A stretch of DNA of 64,000 nucleotides from Agromyces cerinus subsp. cerinus (lineage in GTDB: Bacteria > Actinomycetota > Actinomycetes > Actinomycetales > Microbacteriaceae). Each line of letters begins with the position of its first letter. The stretch's first letter is position 1. A model generated the notes under the pieces. It was not told where the DNA came from, did no database searches, and saw only the letters and a list, made by a program, of their open reading frames with translations. This document shows, piece by piece, positions 8,178-16,460 of this stretch. A program made the translations under genes and the position numbers. The stretch is from assembly GCF_900142065.1 (NCBI RefSeq), contig NZ_FSRJ01000003.1, positions 496,001 through 560,000 of the forward strand, written 5' to 3'.

Positions 8178-9197
8178 TCAGCCCGACTGGCGCACCACGA
8201 GCTCGGTCGGCAGGATCGTCGCCGACTCCACGTCTTCGCCGGCGATGAGACGCACGAGCTTGCGCGCCATCTCGGCGCCCATCTCGGAAGACGGCTGCCG
8301 CACGGTCGTGAGCGGCGGCATCGCGGTGGCCGCGTAGCGGTCGTCGTCGAAGCCGACCACGGCGACGTCGCCCGGCACCGAGCGCCCGGCGTCCGCGAGC
8401 GCGGAGAGGGCGCCCATCGCCATCTGGTCGTTGGCGGCGAACACGCCGTCGAGCTCGGGTGCACGCTCGAGCAGCCGGCGCATGGCGGCAGCACCCGAGG
8501 CCGCCGTGAAGTCGCCGAAGTCGACGAGGTCGTCGGCGAGCCCGGCTCGGCCGACGACCGAGGTGAAGCCGTGCAGGCGATCGACCCCGGGCGGCATGTC
8601 CTGCGGGCCGGCGATCGTCGCGAGCCGGGTGCGCCCCGTGTCGATGAGGTGCTGCGCCGCGGCCTCTGCGCCGTGCTCGTTGTCGACGTCGACGGTGTAC
8701 CCGCTCGACTCCTCGGGGCCGAGCGGGCGCCCGCCGAACACGAGCGGCAGCGAGCGCGAGAGGTGCGCGAAGGAGTGGTCGCCCGTGTGATGCGAGACGA
8801 CGAGCGCACCGTCGACGTTGCCGCCGAGCAGGTAGCGCCGGGTCTTGTCGGGGTCGAGCTCCGACTCGATGAGCATGTTCAACGTGTACTCGGTGCCGGC
8901 GAGCGCGAGCGCGGCGCCCTGCACGATCGAGGCGAAGAAGGGGTCGTCGAAGACGCGGGCCGCCGACTCGGGCACGATGAGCGCGATGGCCTGGGTGCGC
9001 CGGCTCGCGAGCGAGCGGGCGGCCCGGTTCGGCACGTAGTTCAGCGCAGTGATCGCCGCCTGCACGACCTCGGTGACCTCGGGACTCACCTTCGGCGATC
9101 CGTTGACGACCCGGGAGACCGTTGCGCGGGAGACGCCGGCGCGGGCCGCGACCATCTCGAGGGTCGGCGCGTGGCCGGCCGGTGTGCTCCCCGTCAT
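8178..9197 (-). CDS. LacI family transcriptional regulator (beta-glucoside operon)
   Basis: A 339-residue LacI/GalR protein. Residues 12-60 form the helix-turn-helix (LEMVAARAGVSRATVSRVVN) and hinge (NYVPNRAARSLASRRT); the rest is a periplasmic-binding-like effector domain ending in PLTTVRQPSSEMG and LPTELVVRQSG. It is the distal gene of the operon that begins with the binding lipoprotein at 14092. It most likely binds the TGAGAGCGCTCTCA sites near 14.2 kb, since CebR/CelR-type actinobacterial repressors use closely related GAGCGCTC palindromes. The effector would be a cello-oligosaccharide or other beta-glucoside (inference). Confidence 0.9.
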   Translation of the reverse strand: MTGSTPAGHAPTLEMVAARAGVSRATVSRVVNGSPKVSPEVTEVVQAAITALNYVPNRAARSLASRRTQAIALIVPESAARVFDDPFFASIVQGAALALAGTEYTLNMLIESELDPDKTRRYLLGGNVDGALVVSHHTGDHSFAHLSRSLPLVFGGRPLGPEESSGYTVDVDNEHGAEAAAQHLIDTGRTRLATIAGPQDMPPGVDRLHGFTSVVGRAGLADDLVDFGDFTAASGAAAMRRLLERAPELDGVFAANDQMAMGALSALADAGRSVPGDVAVVGFDDDRYAATAMPPLTTVRQPSSEMGAEMARKLVRLIAGEDVESATILPTELVVRQSG

Positions 9198-9222
9198 CGT
9201 GGGCCCCTTCCCGTGCTCCGGT

Positions 9223-10674
9223 TCACCCCACGATAGTGGTCGCGGCGAGCTGCCTCTTCGCCCGCGCGATCAGTGCCGCGAACGCGTGCGCGCTGTCCTT
9301 CGGCGTGCGCTCGAACGTGTCGTAGTCGACCCGCACGATGCCGAACCGCTTCTCGTAGCCCCACGCCCACTCGAAGTTGTCGAGCAGCGACCAGACGAAG
9401 TAGCCGCGCACGTCGGCGCCCTGCTCGATCGCCTCCGCGATGGCGTCGACGTGGTCGAGCACGTACTCGGTGCGCTCCACGTCGTGCACGGCACCGTCGT
9501 CCGAGACGTCGTCGTCGTAGGCCGCACCGTTCTCCGTCACGTACAGCGGCGGCAGGTTCGGGTACTCCGCCCCCAGCCGCACGAGCAGCCGGGTGAGGCC
9601 AGAGGGGTTGACCTCCCAGTCCATGGCCGTGCGCGGCAGGTCGCGAGACGGCATCGAGACGTGCTCGCTGCCCGGGAACGGCGAGCGGCCGGGCCGATCG
9701 GTCGGTCGGAGCGACGGTTCGGCGTCGGCGGGCAGCGGATGCCCCGAGACGTTGTCGTCGTGGTAGTGGTTCACGCCGAGGAAGTCGATCGGCTGCGAGA
9801 TCTGCTGCAGGTCGCCGGGGAGCACGCGCGAGTCGAGCCCGAACTCGCGCACGTCGGCGAGCAGGTCGCTCGGGTACGCGCCGAGCAGCAGGGGCTCGAG
9901 GTACATCCGGTTCCAGAGGGCGTCGATGCGCCGGGCGGCCTCGAGATCGACGGGGTCGGCCGGATCGTTCGGCACCGCGTTCGTGAGGTTCAGCGTGATG
10001 CCGAGCCGGATGTCGCGCCCCGCGGCATCCGCGAGGCCCCTGAGCCGCTCGACGGCGAGGCCGTGCGCGAGGTGCTGGTGATGCACGGCGGCCAGGCCCG
10101 CCTCGGGGTCGTTCAGGCCGGGCGCGTGCTCGCCGCCGACGTAGCCGATGAGCGACGAGCAGAGCGGTTCGTTGAACGTCGTCCAGTGCGTGACGCGGTC
10201 GCCGAGCGACTCGTACACGGCCTCGGCGTACTCCGCGAAGCGGAAGGAGGTGTCGCGGCTCGCCCAGCCGCCCTGCTCCTGGAGTGCCTGGGGCAGGTCC
10301 CAGTGGTAGAGCGTGAGCCAGGGCAGGATGCCTGCGCCGAGCAGTTCGTCGACGAGCCGCGAGTAGAAGTCGAGGCCCTCCTGGTTGACCGTGCGGCCGC
10401 CGGGCACGACGCGCGCCCAGCTCGTCGAGAACCGGTAGGAGTCGAGGCCGAGCGAGCGCATGAGCGCCACGTCCTCGGGCATGCGGTGGTAGTGGTCGAC
10501 CGCCCGGTCGGGGGTGTCGCCGCCGGCGATCGCACCGGGCACGCGGGCGAACGCGTCCCAGATGGAATCCTCCTTGCCGCCCTCGTGCGCGGCGCCTTCG
10601 ATCTGCGCCGCGGCGGTCGCCGAGCCCCAGATGAAGCCGGCCGGCCAGTTCCGTCGGAACGACGCGTGATTCAC
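9223..10674 (-). CDS. GH1 family beta-glucosidase
   Basis: A 483-residue glycoside hydrolase family 1 enzyme with no signal peptide, so cytosolic. The N-terminal FIWGSATAAAQIEGA signature, the acid/base glutamate in HWTTFNEPLCSS and the nucleophile glutamate in YVTENGAAYDDD are all present; WSLLDNFEWAWGY closes the barrel. It cleaves terminal beta-D-glucosyl residues from imported oligosaccharides. The chosen GTG start lies three bases after the permease stop and precedes the FRRNWPAGF start typical of the family; an overlapping TTG two codons earlier is possible. Its neighbours supply the imported substrate. Confidence 0.9.
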   Translation of the reverse strand: MNHASFRRNWPAGFIWGSATAAAQIEGAAHEGGKEDSIWDAFARVPGAIAGGDTPDRAVDHYHRMPEDVALMRSLGLDSYRFSTSWARVVPGGRTVNQEGLDFYSRLVDELLGAGILPWLTLYHWDLPQALQEQGGWASRDTSFRFAEYAEAVYESLGDRVTHWTTFNEPLCSSLIGYVGGEHAPGLNDPEAGLAAVHHQHLAHGLAVERLRGLADAAGRDIRLGITLNLTNAVPNDPADPVDLEAARRIDALWNRMYLEPLLLGAYPSDLLADVREFGLDSRVLPGDLQQISQPIDFLGVNHYHDDNVSGHPLPADAEPSLRPTDRPGRSPFPGSEHVSMPSRDLPRTAMDWEVNPSGLTRLLVRLGAEYPNLPPLYVTENGAAYDDDVSDDGAVHDVERTEYVLDHVDAIAEAIEQGADVRGYFVWSLLDNFEWAWGYEKRFGIVRVDYDTFERTPKDSAHAFAALIARAKRQLAATTIVG

Positions 10675-10676
10675 GT

Positions 10677-11549
10677 TCAACCCTTCACAGCTCCTTGCAT
10701 GATTCCCGAGATGAGTTGCTTGCCCGCGATGACGAACAGGATGAGCAACGGCAGCGTCGCGAGCACCGCGCCGGCGAGCACGACCGAGTAGTCGACGTAC
10801 TTCGCGGACTGCAGCTGGCTGAGCGCCACCTGCAGGGTCGGATTCTGCGGCACGACGAGCAGCGGCCAGAGGTAGTCGGTCCACGCCGTCATGAAGGTGA
10901 AGAGGCCGAGGATCGCCATCGCCGGGCGTGCCGCGGGCACGCCGACGTGCCAGAACGTCGAGATCATGCTCGCGCCGTCGACGCGGGCCGCCTCGATGAG
11001 CTCGTCGGGGATGACATCGACGAGGTACTGCCGCATGAAGAACACGCCGAAGGCGGTCACGAGCGTCGGCACGATCACCGCGCCGAGCGTGCCGGTCCAG
11101 CCGAACTGCTTCATGAGCATGAAGAGGGGGATGATGCCGAGCTGGGTCGGGACGGCGAGCGTCGCGATCACGAAGACGAGGAGGCCTTCGCGGCCGCGGA
11201 AGCGGAGCTTCGCGAAGGCGTACCCGGCGAGCGTCGAGAACGTGATGACGGAGACCGAGATCACCGTCGAGACGATGATGCTGTTGCCGAGCGCCAGCCA
11301 GAACGGCACGGTGTCGATGACCTCCGCGACGTTGGTCCAGAACTGCCCGCCGGGCAGGAGCGGGGGCCACGTGCTCGAGAGTGCGGACTTGTCGCTCGAC
11401 CCGATGATGAACGACCACCACAGCGGGTAGGCGCCGCCGAGGAAGATCGCGAGGATCAGGAGGTAGGCGAGGAGGCCGGGGCGACGTTCGAGGCCCATGC
11501 CGCGTCCTCGGCGACTGCGCCGGGGGGCTCCGATCGTGGTGGCGGTCAT
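10677..11549 (-). CDS. Carbohydrate ABC transporter permease (MalG-type)
   Basis: A 290-residue inner-membrane permease of the CUT1 class with about six helices. The EAA loop that contacts the ATPase is present as EAARVDGASMISTFWHVGVP near residue 190. The N-terminal 30 residues are basic and unstructured. ATGA overlap with the MalF-type gene indicates coupling. No ATPase gene accompanies it, so a shared MsiK-like ATPase elsewhere is expected, as known for actinobacterial CUT1 importers. Confidence 0.9.
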   Translation of the reverse strand: MTATTIGAPRRSRRGRGMGLERRPGLLAYLLILAIFLGGAYPLWWSFIIGSSDKSALSSTWPPLLPGGQFWTNVAEVIDTVPFWLALGNSIIVSTVISVSVITFSTLAGYAFAKLRFRGREGLLVFVIATLAVPTQLGIIPLFMLMKQFGWTGTLGAVIVPTLVTAFGVFFMRQYLVDVIPDELIEAARVDGASMISTFWHVGVPAARPAMAILGLFTFMTAWTDYLWPLLVVPQNPTLQVALSQLQSAKYVDYSVVLAGAVLATLPLLILFVIAGKQLISGIMQGAVKG

Positions 11550-12697
11550 GCGCGGGGCTCCTCGTCGTACGGTGCGGCGGTCGGATCGGGGTCGAGTCGG
11601 TCGGCCGGGTCGGTGGGCTCGGGGAGCGCGGCACCGGAGCCTGGGACGGCGCCGGGGACGGCGCGATATCCCTCGAGGCGTCGTCGTGTGCGTCGCTTCG
11701 AGACCCGCGCCTCGCTCGAGGCGATGCGGCGCGAGAACCAGAAGTTCAGCAGGCCGAAGGCGACGATGATCACGAACAGCATCCAGGCGACGGCCGAGGC
11801 GCGGCCGAACTCCTGGCGGTTGAAGGCCAGGTCCCAGAGGTAGAGCACCGTGGTCTGGTACTGCCGCTGCGGACCGCCGGGAACGGAGCTCGCCGCGTTG
11901 AAGAGCTTCGGCTCGGTGAAGATCTGGAGGCCGCCGATGGTGGCGGTGATGATCACGAAGACGAGTGTCGGGCGGATGCTCGGGATCGTGATCGCGAAGA
12001 AGCGGCGCACGGCGCCCGCCCCGTCGAGGGCGGCCGATTCGTGCACGTCCCGCGGCACCGCCTGCATGGCGGCGAGCAGGATGAGCGCGTTGTAGCCGGT
12101 CCAGCGCCAGTTGACCATCGTGGCGATCGCGACGTGCGACGGGAACGTCTCCGTCTTCCACATCACGGGGTCGAGGCCGAGCGTCGTGAGGATGTTGTTG
12201 ACGAGGCCGTACTGCTCGCCGAAGACGTTGCTGAAGATCAGGGTCACCGCGACCGGGGTCACGATGTACGGCAGGATGACCGACAGGCGCCAGAAGGTCT
12301 TCGCGCGGAGGTTCTGGTCGAGCACGGCCGCGATGACGACCGCGGCGACGAGCTGCGGAACCGCCGACAGCAGGAAGATGCTGAAGGTGTTGAAGAGCGA
12401 GTTCCAGAACAGGGGGCTGGCCAGCTCGGTGGCGAAGTTCTCGAAGCCGACCCAGTCGCCGGGGCCCGTGAGCAGGTTCCAGTCGTTCAGCGACACCACG
12501 AAGGTGTAGACGAGCGGGAAGAGTCCGACGAGGCCGAAGAGGATGAAGAACGGCGCCACGTAGAAGTACGGGGAGTACTTCACGTCGAAGCGCGACAGCT
12601 TGCGCCGGAACTCGGAGCGGCCGGTGTCCGGTTGCGCGGGGGGAGTCGGCGAGGCGGCCGGCCGCGGTTCCGCCGATGGGGTGAGTGTCGAGGTCAT
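11546..12697 (-). CDS. Sugar ABC transporter permease (MalF-type)
   Basis: A 383-residue CUT1 permease with an N-terminal Pro/Ala-rich tail and about six membrane helices (YFYVAPFFILFGLVGLFPLV, IFLLSAVPQLVAAVVIAAVL and others). The EAA loop reads ESAALDGAGAVRRFFAITIP. The last 60 residues after the final helix are a charged cytosolic extension rich in Arg and Pro, unusual in length for the family. It pairs with the MalG-type protein encoded immediately downstream and the binding protein upstream. Confidence 0.9.
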   Translation of the reverse strand: MTSTLTPSAEPRPAASPTPPAQPDTGRSEFRRKLSRFDVKYSPYFYVAPFFILFGLVGLFPLVYTFVVSLNDWNLLTGPGDWVGFENFATELASPLFWNSLFNTFSIFLLSAVPQLVAAVVIAAVLDQNLRAKTFWRLSVILPYIVTPVAVTLIFSNVFGEQYGLVNNILTTLGLDPVMWKTETFPSHVAIATMVNWRWTGYNALILLAAMQAVPRDVHESAALDGAGAVRRFFAITIPSIRPTLVFVIITATIGGLQIFTEPKLFNAASSVPGGPQRQYQTTVLYLWDLAFNRQEFGRASAVAWMLFVIIVAFGLLNFWFSRRIASSEARVSKRRTRRRLEGYRAVPGAVPGSGAALPEPTDPADRLDPDPTAAPYDEEPRA

Positions 12698-12727
12698 CTG
12701 CTCGCCTGTCGTGGTGGGGTGTTCGGG

Positions 12728-12760
12728 GACCGGGCCCGGCGGGATCCGCCGGACCCGGTC
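12728..12760 (-). terminator. Stem-loop between binding-protein and permease genes
   Basis: Arms 12728-12742 and 12746-12760 pair over 15 positions with one C/A mismatch and a three-base loop; nearly every pair is G-C. There is no T-tract. It sits 16 bases after the binding-protein stop, where such structures commonly act as partial terminators or 3' stabilisers to keep the binding protein in excess over permeases. Confidence 0.6.
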
Positions 12761-12775
12761 GTCGGATCGAGTGGG

Positions 12776-14092
12776 TTACTCGGAGACGAGCTCGTGCAGC
12801 AGGTCGATCGCGTGGTTCCACGCGGTCGGGCCGTCGGCCTTGCCGGAGTCGAGCTCCTGCACCGAGGGACCGAAGACCTGCTCCTGGATCACCGAGTCGT
12901 CGGGGCCCTTGTACTGGGCGACGACGCCCTCGGCGCGCGCGGCGAGGATCTCGCCGATCGGCGCGTCGTTGAAGAACGCCGTGAGGTCGCTCTCACCGGT
13001 GACGCCGGCATCGCCCTGCGCCTCGACGTTGCTCGGGAAGGCGCCCGCGGCCTGGAAGGCGGTGACCTGCGACTGCGCGTCCGTCAGGTACGCGGCGAGT
13101 GCGGCTGCCTCCTTCGGGTGCTTCGAAGTGGTCGGGACGGTCAGGAACGAGCCGCCCCAGTTGGCCGCGCCGCCGGGGAAGACGTCGGCGAAGTCCCAGC
13201 CGCTGGTGGCGTCGCCACCGCCGGCCTCGACCTGGCCCTTGACCACGCCGAGCATCCAGCCGGGGCAGACGAAGGTCGCGAACGAGCCGTCGACGAAGGC
13301 CTGGCCCTTGCCCCAGTCCCACTGGGTCTGGTTTGCGGAGAGGCCGTCGGCCGCACCCTGCGCGAGCAGGGCCCAGCGCGCTTCGAGGTCGGCGTTGCCC
13401 TCGACGTTGAGCTCGCCATCGGCCGTGTAGTAGCCCTCGTCGAGCTGGTTCACCATCGAGTTCCAGACGAACCCGGACTGGTCGTAGAACGCCTTGCCGG
13501 TGGCGGCCTTGTACTGGTTGCCGACCTCGAGGAACTTCTCCCAGGTGGCGTCGTCGCCGCCGAAGAGCGCTGCGACGGATTCGCGGTCGCTCGGAAGCCC
13601 GGCCGCCTCGAACAGCGCGCCGTTGTAGCAGAGGCCCTCGGGGCCGATGTCCGTGCCGTACCCGATGATGCGGCCGTCGGCGTCGGTGGCCTGCTTCACC
13701 TTCCAGTCGACCCATTGGTCGGCCGTGTCCTCGGCGCCGTACTCGCTGAGGTCGGTGAACGAGTCGCTCACCTGCATGACCTTGCTGAGCCAGCCCTCTT
13801 CGACGGCCTGGACGTCGGGGAGCCCGGCGCCGGCGGCCTGCTTGGTCTGCCAGTCGGTGAGCGCGTTGCCACCGGTGTCGATGTTCGTCGCCTCGATGGT
13901 GATGTCGGGGTTGTCGGCCTCGTACTGCTCGTAGAGGTCGTCGAGTCCCATGGTGCCGAACGTCGTGACGGTCAGCGTGATCTTCTCGTCGCTCCCTTCG
14001 CCGCCACCTGAGGAACAGGCGGTGGCGAGGAGGGCGATGGTCGCTGCGCCGGCTACGGCTGCGGCAACCTTCGTGTGGCGTGAGAGCTTCAC
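12776..14092 (-). CDS. Extracellular sugar-binding lipoprotein of ABC importer
   Basis: A 438-residue family 1 solute-binding protein. The signal peptide (KLSRHTKVAAAVAGAA...) ends in the lipobox LLATACSSGG, so the mature protein is lipid-anchored outside the membrane. ITLTVTTFGTMGLDDLYEQY starts the first lobe; DKITL-type and GSFATFVCPGWMLG segments fit the family. The GTG at 14092 is preferred because AAAGGAG lies five bases upstream; another GTG at 14098 would overlap that site. It heads the GH1 operon and is the main candidate to capture a beta-glucoside. Confidence 0.9.
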   Translation of the reverse strand: MKLSRHTKVAAAVAGAATIALLATACSSGGGEGSDEKITLTVTTFGTMGLDDLYEQYEADNPDITIEATNIDTGGNALTDWQTKQAAGAGLPDVQAVEEGWLSKVMQVSDSFTDLSEYGAEDTADQWVDWKVKQATDADGRIIGYGTDIGPEGLCYNGALFEAAGLPSDRESVAALFGGDDATWEKFLEVGNQYKAATGKAFYDQSGFVWNSMVNQLDEGYYTADGELNVEGNADLEARWALLAQGAADGLSANQTQWDWGKGQAFVDGSFATFVCPGWMLGVVKGQVEAGGGDATSGWDFADVFPGGAANWGGSFLTVPTTSKHPKEAAALAAYLTDAQSQVTAFQAAGAFPSNVEAQGDAGVTGESDLTAFFNDAPIGEILAARAEGVVAQYKGPDDSVIQEQVFGPSVQELDSGKADGPTAWNHAIDLLHELVSE

Positions 14093-14137
14093 GGTCACTC
14101 CTTTGTGTGTGCGTGGACGGGAATGTGTCACAGTGCG

Positions 14138-14151
14138 TGAGAGCGCTCTCG
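14138..14151. promoter_or_regulatory. LacI-type operator O3
   Basis: TGAGAGCGCTCTCG, one base from the perfect palindrome, 24 bases downstream of O2 in the untranslated leader. The three sites could be bridged by a tetramer or two dimers. Confidence 0.65.
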
Positions 14152-14161
14152 TCGGGAATGG

Positions 14162-14175
14162 TGAGAGCGCTCTCA
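14162..14175. promoter_or_regulatory. LacI-type operator O2
   Basis: TGAGAGCGCTCTCA, a perfect 14-base palindrome just downstream of the predicted transcription start (about 14183). Confidence 0.75.
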
Positions 14176-14189
14176 CGATTCGAGACGTG

Positions 14190-14218
14190 ACTCTATGCAG
14201 CATGAGGGCAATTGTCAA
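14190..14218 (-). promoter_or_regulatory. Promoter of the beta-glucoside operon
   Basis: On the minus strand a perfect TTGACA (14213-14218) and TAGAGT (14190-14195) are 17 bases apart, about 100 bases before the lipoprotein start. It is flanked by and overlaps LacI-type operators, giving a simple repressor-controlled promoter. Confidence 0.75.
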
Positions 14219-14231
14219 GAGAGCGCTCTCA
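14218..14231. promoter_or_regulatory. LacI-type operator O1
   Basis: AGAGAGCGCTCTCA, a 14-base near-palindrome (first base differs from TGAGAGCGCTCTCA), overlaps the upstream edge of the -35 box. Confidence 0.7.
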
Positions 14232-14311
14232 TCCAGTGTTTCCGGCGGGCGGCCGAACCCCGGTCGCCGGGTGTCGGTCGGCCTGCCGGTCAGCGCTCAG
14301 CACGCCCGGCG

Positions 14312-14317
14312 TAGACT
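14312..14317 (+). promoter_or_regulatory. Leaderless -10 box (TAGACT)
   Basis: TAGACT ends six bases before the GTG at 14324, the spacing expected when transcription starts on the start codon. Confidence 0.55.
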
Positions 14318-14323
14318 CGCACG

Positions 14324-15136
14324 GTGTCATCGAGCCAACGTTCAGAGCCCTCCGACGAGGCGGTGCAGCGACGACGACTCACGATCGCCGGCTCCCTGAG
14401 TCTGGTCCTGGTGGCCGTCGCCGTCGTCGTGATCGGCGCGGTATCCGCCGGGTCCGCAGCGGGATCGGGGGGCGCAGGGGCATCCGCTTCGACCGAGACG
14501 CCGACCCCTCGCCCGGTGCCCGGTGAGGCGCCGCCGCCCGCGACCGTCGATACCTTCGACCGCACCGCGCACTCCCTCGACGACCCGAACAGCATCTGGG
14601 TCGTCGTCAACAAGCTGCGCCCCATGAACCCGCAGGACTTCGAGCCCGAAGACCTCGTCGAGGTCGACGTGCCGCACACGTGGGACCCCGAGATGCGCCA
14701 GGAGGCGTCCGACGCGATCGTCGCGATGTTCCAGGCGGCCTCCGACGAGGCCGACCTCACGCTCGCCTCGAACAGTGCGTTCCGCTCGTACTCGTCGCAG
14801 GAGGAGATCTACGACGGCGACGACCTGCTGACCGCGCGTCCGGGGTTCAGCGAGCACCAGACCGGGCTCGTCATGGACATCGGCGCCGACAGCGGCGACT
14901 GCTCGCTCGAGACCTGCTTCGCCGACACCGACGAGGGCATCTGGCTGCGTGACAACGCCTGGCGGTTCGGGTTCATCCTGCGCTACCCCGACGGCAAGAC
15001 CGACGTGACCGGCTACGAGTTCGAGCCGTGGCACTACCGCTACGTCGGCGTGCCGCTCTCGACGGAGATGCACGAGACCGGCATCGCGACCCTCGAGGAG
15101 TTCTTCGGCCTGCCTGCAGCGCCCGAGTATGAGTGA
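14324..15136 (+). CDS. VanY-type D-alanyl-D-alanine carboxypeptidase
   Basis: A 270-residue envelope peptidase. Residues 20-48 are one membrane helix (signal anchor), followed by a Pro/Thr-rich linker and an M15B domain. The zinc motifs are FSEHQTGLVMDIG (His and Asp) and EFEPWHYRYVG (catalytic Glu and third ligand His); the substrate-binding SAFRSYSSQEEIY precedes them. Family members trim D-Ala from peptidoglycan stems. There is no ribosome-binding site and a -10 box sits six bases upstream, so a leaderless start is likely. Its end overlaps the MFS gene by eight bases. Confidence 0.88.
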   Translation: MSSSQRSEPSDEAVQRRRLTIAGSLSLVLVAVAVVVIGAVSAGSAAGSGGAGASASTETPTPRPVPGEAPPPATVDTFDRTAHSLDDPNSIWVVVNKLRPMNPQDFEPEDLVEVDVPHTWDPEMRQEASDAIVAMFQAASDEADLTLASNSAFRSYSSQEEIYDGDDLLTARPGFSEHQTGLVMDIGADSGDCSLETCFADTDEGIWLRDNAWRFGFILRYPDGKTDVTGYEFEPWHYRYVGVPLSTEMHETGIATLEEFFGLPAAPEYE

Positions 15137-16460
15137 GCGCGTGCCGCATCGCGGCCTCGCCCTCACGGTGCTGGTGGTCAACCAGCTGCTCGCCGGCGTC
15201 GGCGTGGCCTCCGGCATCGCCGTCGCGGCGCTGCTCGTCGAGGAGCTGACCGGCGTCGTCGCCCTCGCGGGCCTCGCTCAGTCGGCCAGCGTGCTCGGCG
15301 CTGCGATCGTGGCGATCCCGCTCGCGCGGCTCGCAGTGCGCTCGGGTCGACACGTCGCCCTCGCGACGGGCTACGCGCTCGCCGCGACGGGCGCCGTGCT
15401 CGTGATCGCCGCCGCGACGAGCGGCTGGGTGCCCCTCGTCTTCCTCGGCCTGGCCGCGTTCGGCGCGGGCAGCGCAGCCGGCCTCCAGGCCCGCTTCGCC
15501 GCGACCGAGGTGGCCGCAGCGGGCTTCGAGGCGCGCTCCATGTCGATCGTGCTCTGGGCGACGACGATCGGCTCGGTCGCCGGCCCGCTCCTCTCCGCGA
15601 CCGGTGACGCCGTGGGCATCGCGCTCGGGCTGCCGCCGCTCGTCGGCCCGTTCCTGTTCTCGGGCGTAGCCTTCGCGCTCTCGACCCTGCTGGTGGCCAC
15701 GCTGCTCCGGCTTCCGAAGCCGGGCACGATGGCGACGGATGCCGCGAGCAGCGCTCCCGACGTCGCCGCGACGCAGGCCGATGAACTCGCACCCGACCAC
15801 GTCGTCGACGCCGGGGGAGCGGCGCCGGCGGCCGAGCCGATCGGGGCGTGGGCCGCGTTCCGCATCGCCGTACGCGAGCCGCGATCGCTCTTCGCGATCC
15901 TCGCCATCGTGTGCTCGCACACCGTCATGGTCGGCGTCATGGTGATGACCCCGGTGCACATGACCGCCCACGGCCTCTCGCTCTCGCTCGTCGGCGTCGT
16001 GATCAGCATCCACATCATCGGCATGTACGGCGCCAGCCCCCTCGTCGGCTGGCTCGTCGACCGCATCGGCTCGCCGCGGGTGATCGTGATCGGCGTCGGC
16101 ATCCTCACGACCGCGGCACTCATCGGCATCCTGGCTCCCGCCGACGACATGCTGCTCGTGCCGCTCGCGCTCGGCCTGCTCGGCCTCGGCTGGTCGTGCG
16201 GACTCATCGGCGGCTCGACGCTGCTCACGACGTCGGTCGAACCGTCGATCCGGGTGCCGTTGCAGGGCGCGACGGATGCTGCGATGAACCTCGCGGCCGC
16301 GGCATCCGCTGCCCTGTCGGGCGTCGTGCTGGGGGCTGCGGGCTTCGCCGGAGTGAACGTCGTGGCGCTGCTCGTGCTCGTGCCGCTCGTCGTCGCCGGC
16401 GTGCGTGCTCGCCGCGCGGGTCTCAGCGAGCAGGCGGGTCGACGCGCTCCCGCGCGCTGA
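15129..16460 (+). CDS. MFS transporter
   Basis: A 443-residue major facilitator with about twelve helices in two halves separated by a cytosolic loop at residues 200-235. RSGRHVALATGYALAATGAV after helix 2-3 and DRIGSPRVIVIGVGIL in the second half match the conserved MFS A-type loops. Likely a drug or metabolite exporter; the substrate cannot be inferred. Its 3' end overlaps the convergent DUF1648 gene by 38 bases. Confidence 0.85.
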   Translation: MSERVPHRGLALTVLVVNQLLAGVGVASGIAVAALLVEELTGVVALAGLAQSASVLGAAIVAIPLARLAVRSGRHVALATGYALAATGAVLVIAAATSGWVPLVFLGLAAFGAGSAAGLQARFAATEVAAAGFEARSMSIVLWATTIGSVAGPLLSATGDAVGIALGLPPLVGPFLFSGVAFALSTLLVATLLRLPKPGTMATDAASSAPDVAATQADELAPDHVVDAGGAAPAAEPIGAWAAFRIAVREPRSLFAILAIVCSHTVMVGVMVMTPVHMTAHGLSLSLVGVVISIHIIGMYGASPLVGWLVDRIGSPRVIVIGVGILTTAALIGILAPADDMLLVPLALGLLGLGWSCGLIGGSTLLTTSVEPSIRVPLQGATDAAMNLAAAASAALSGVVLGAAGFAGVNVVALLVLVPLVVAGVRARRAGLSEQAGRRAPAR

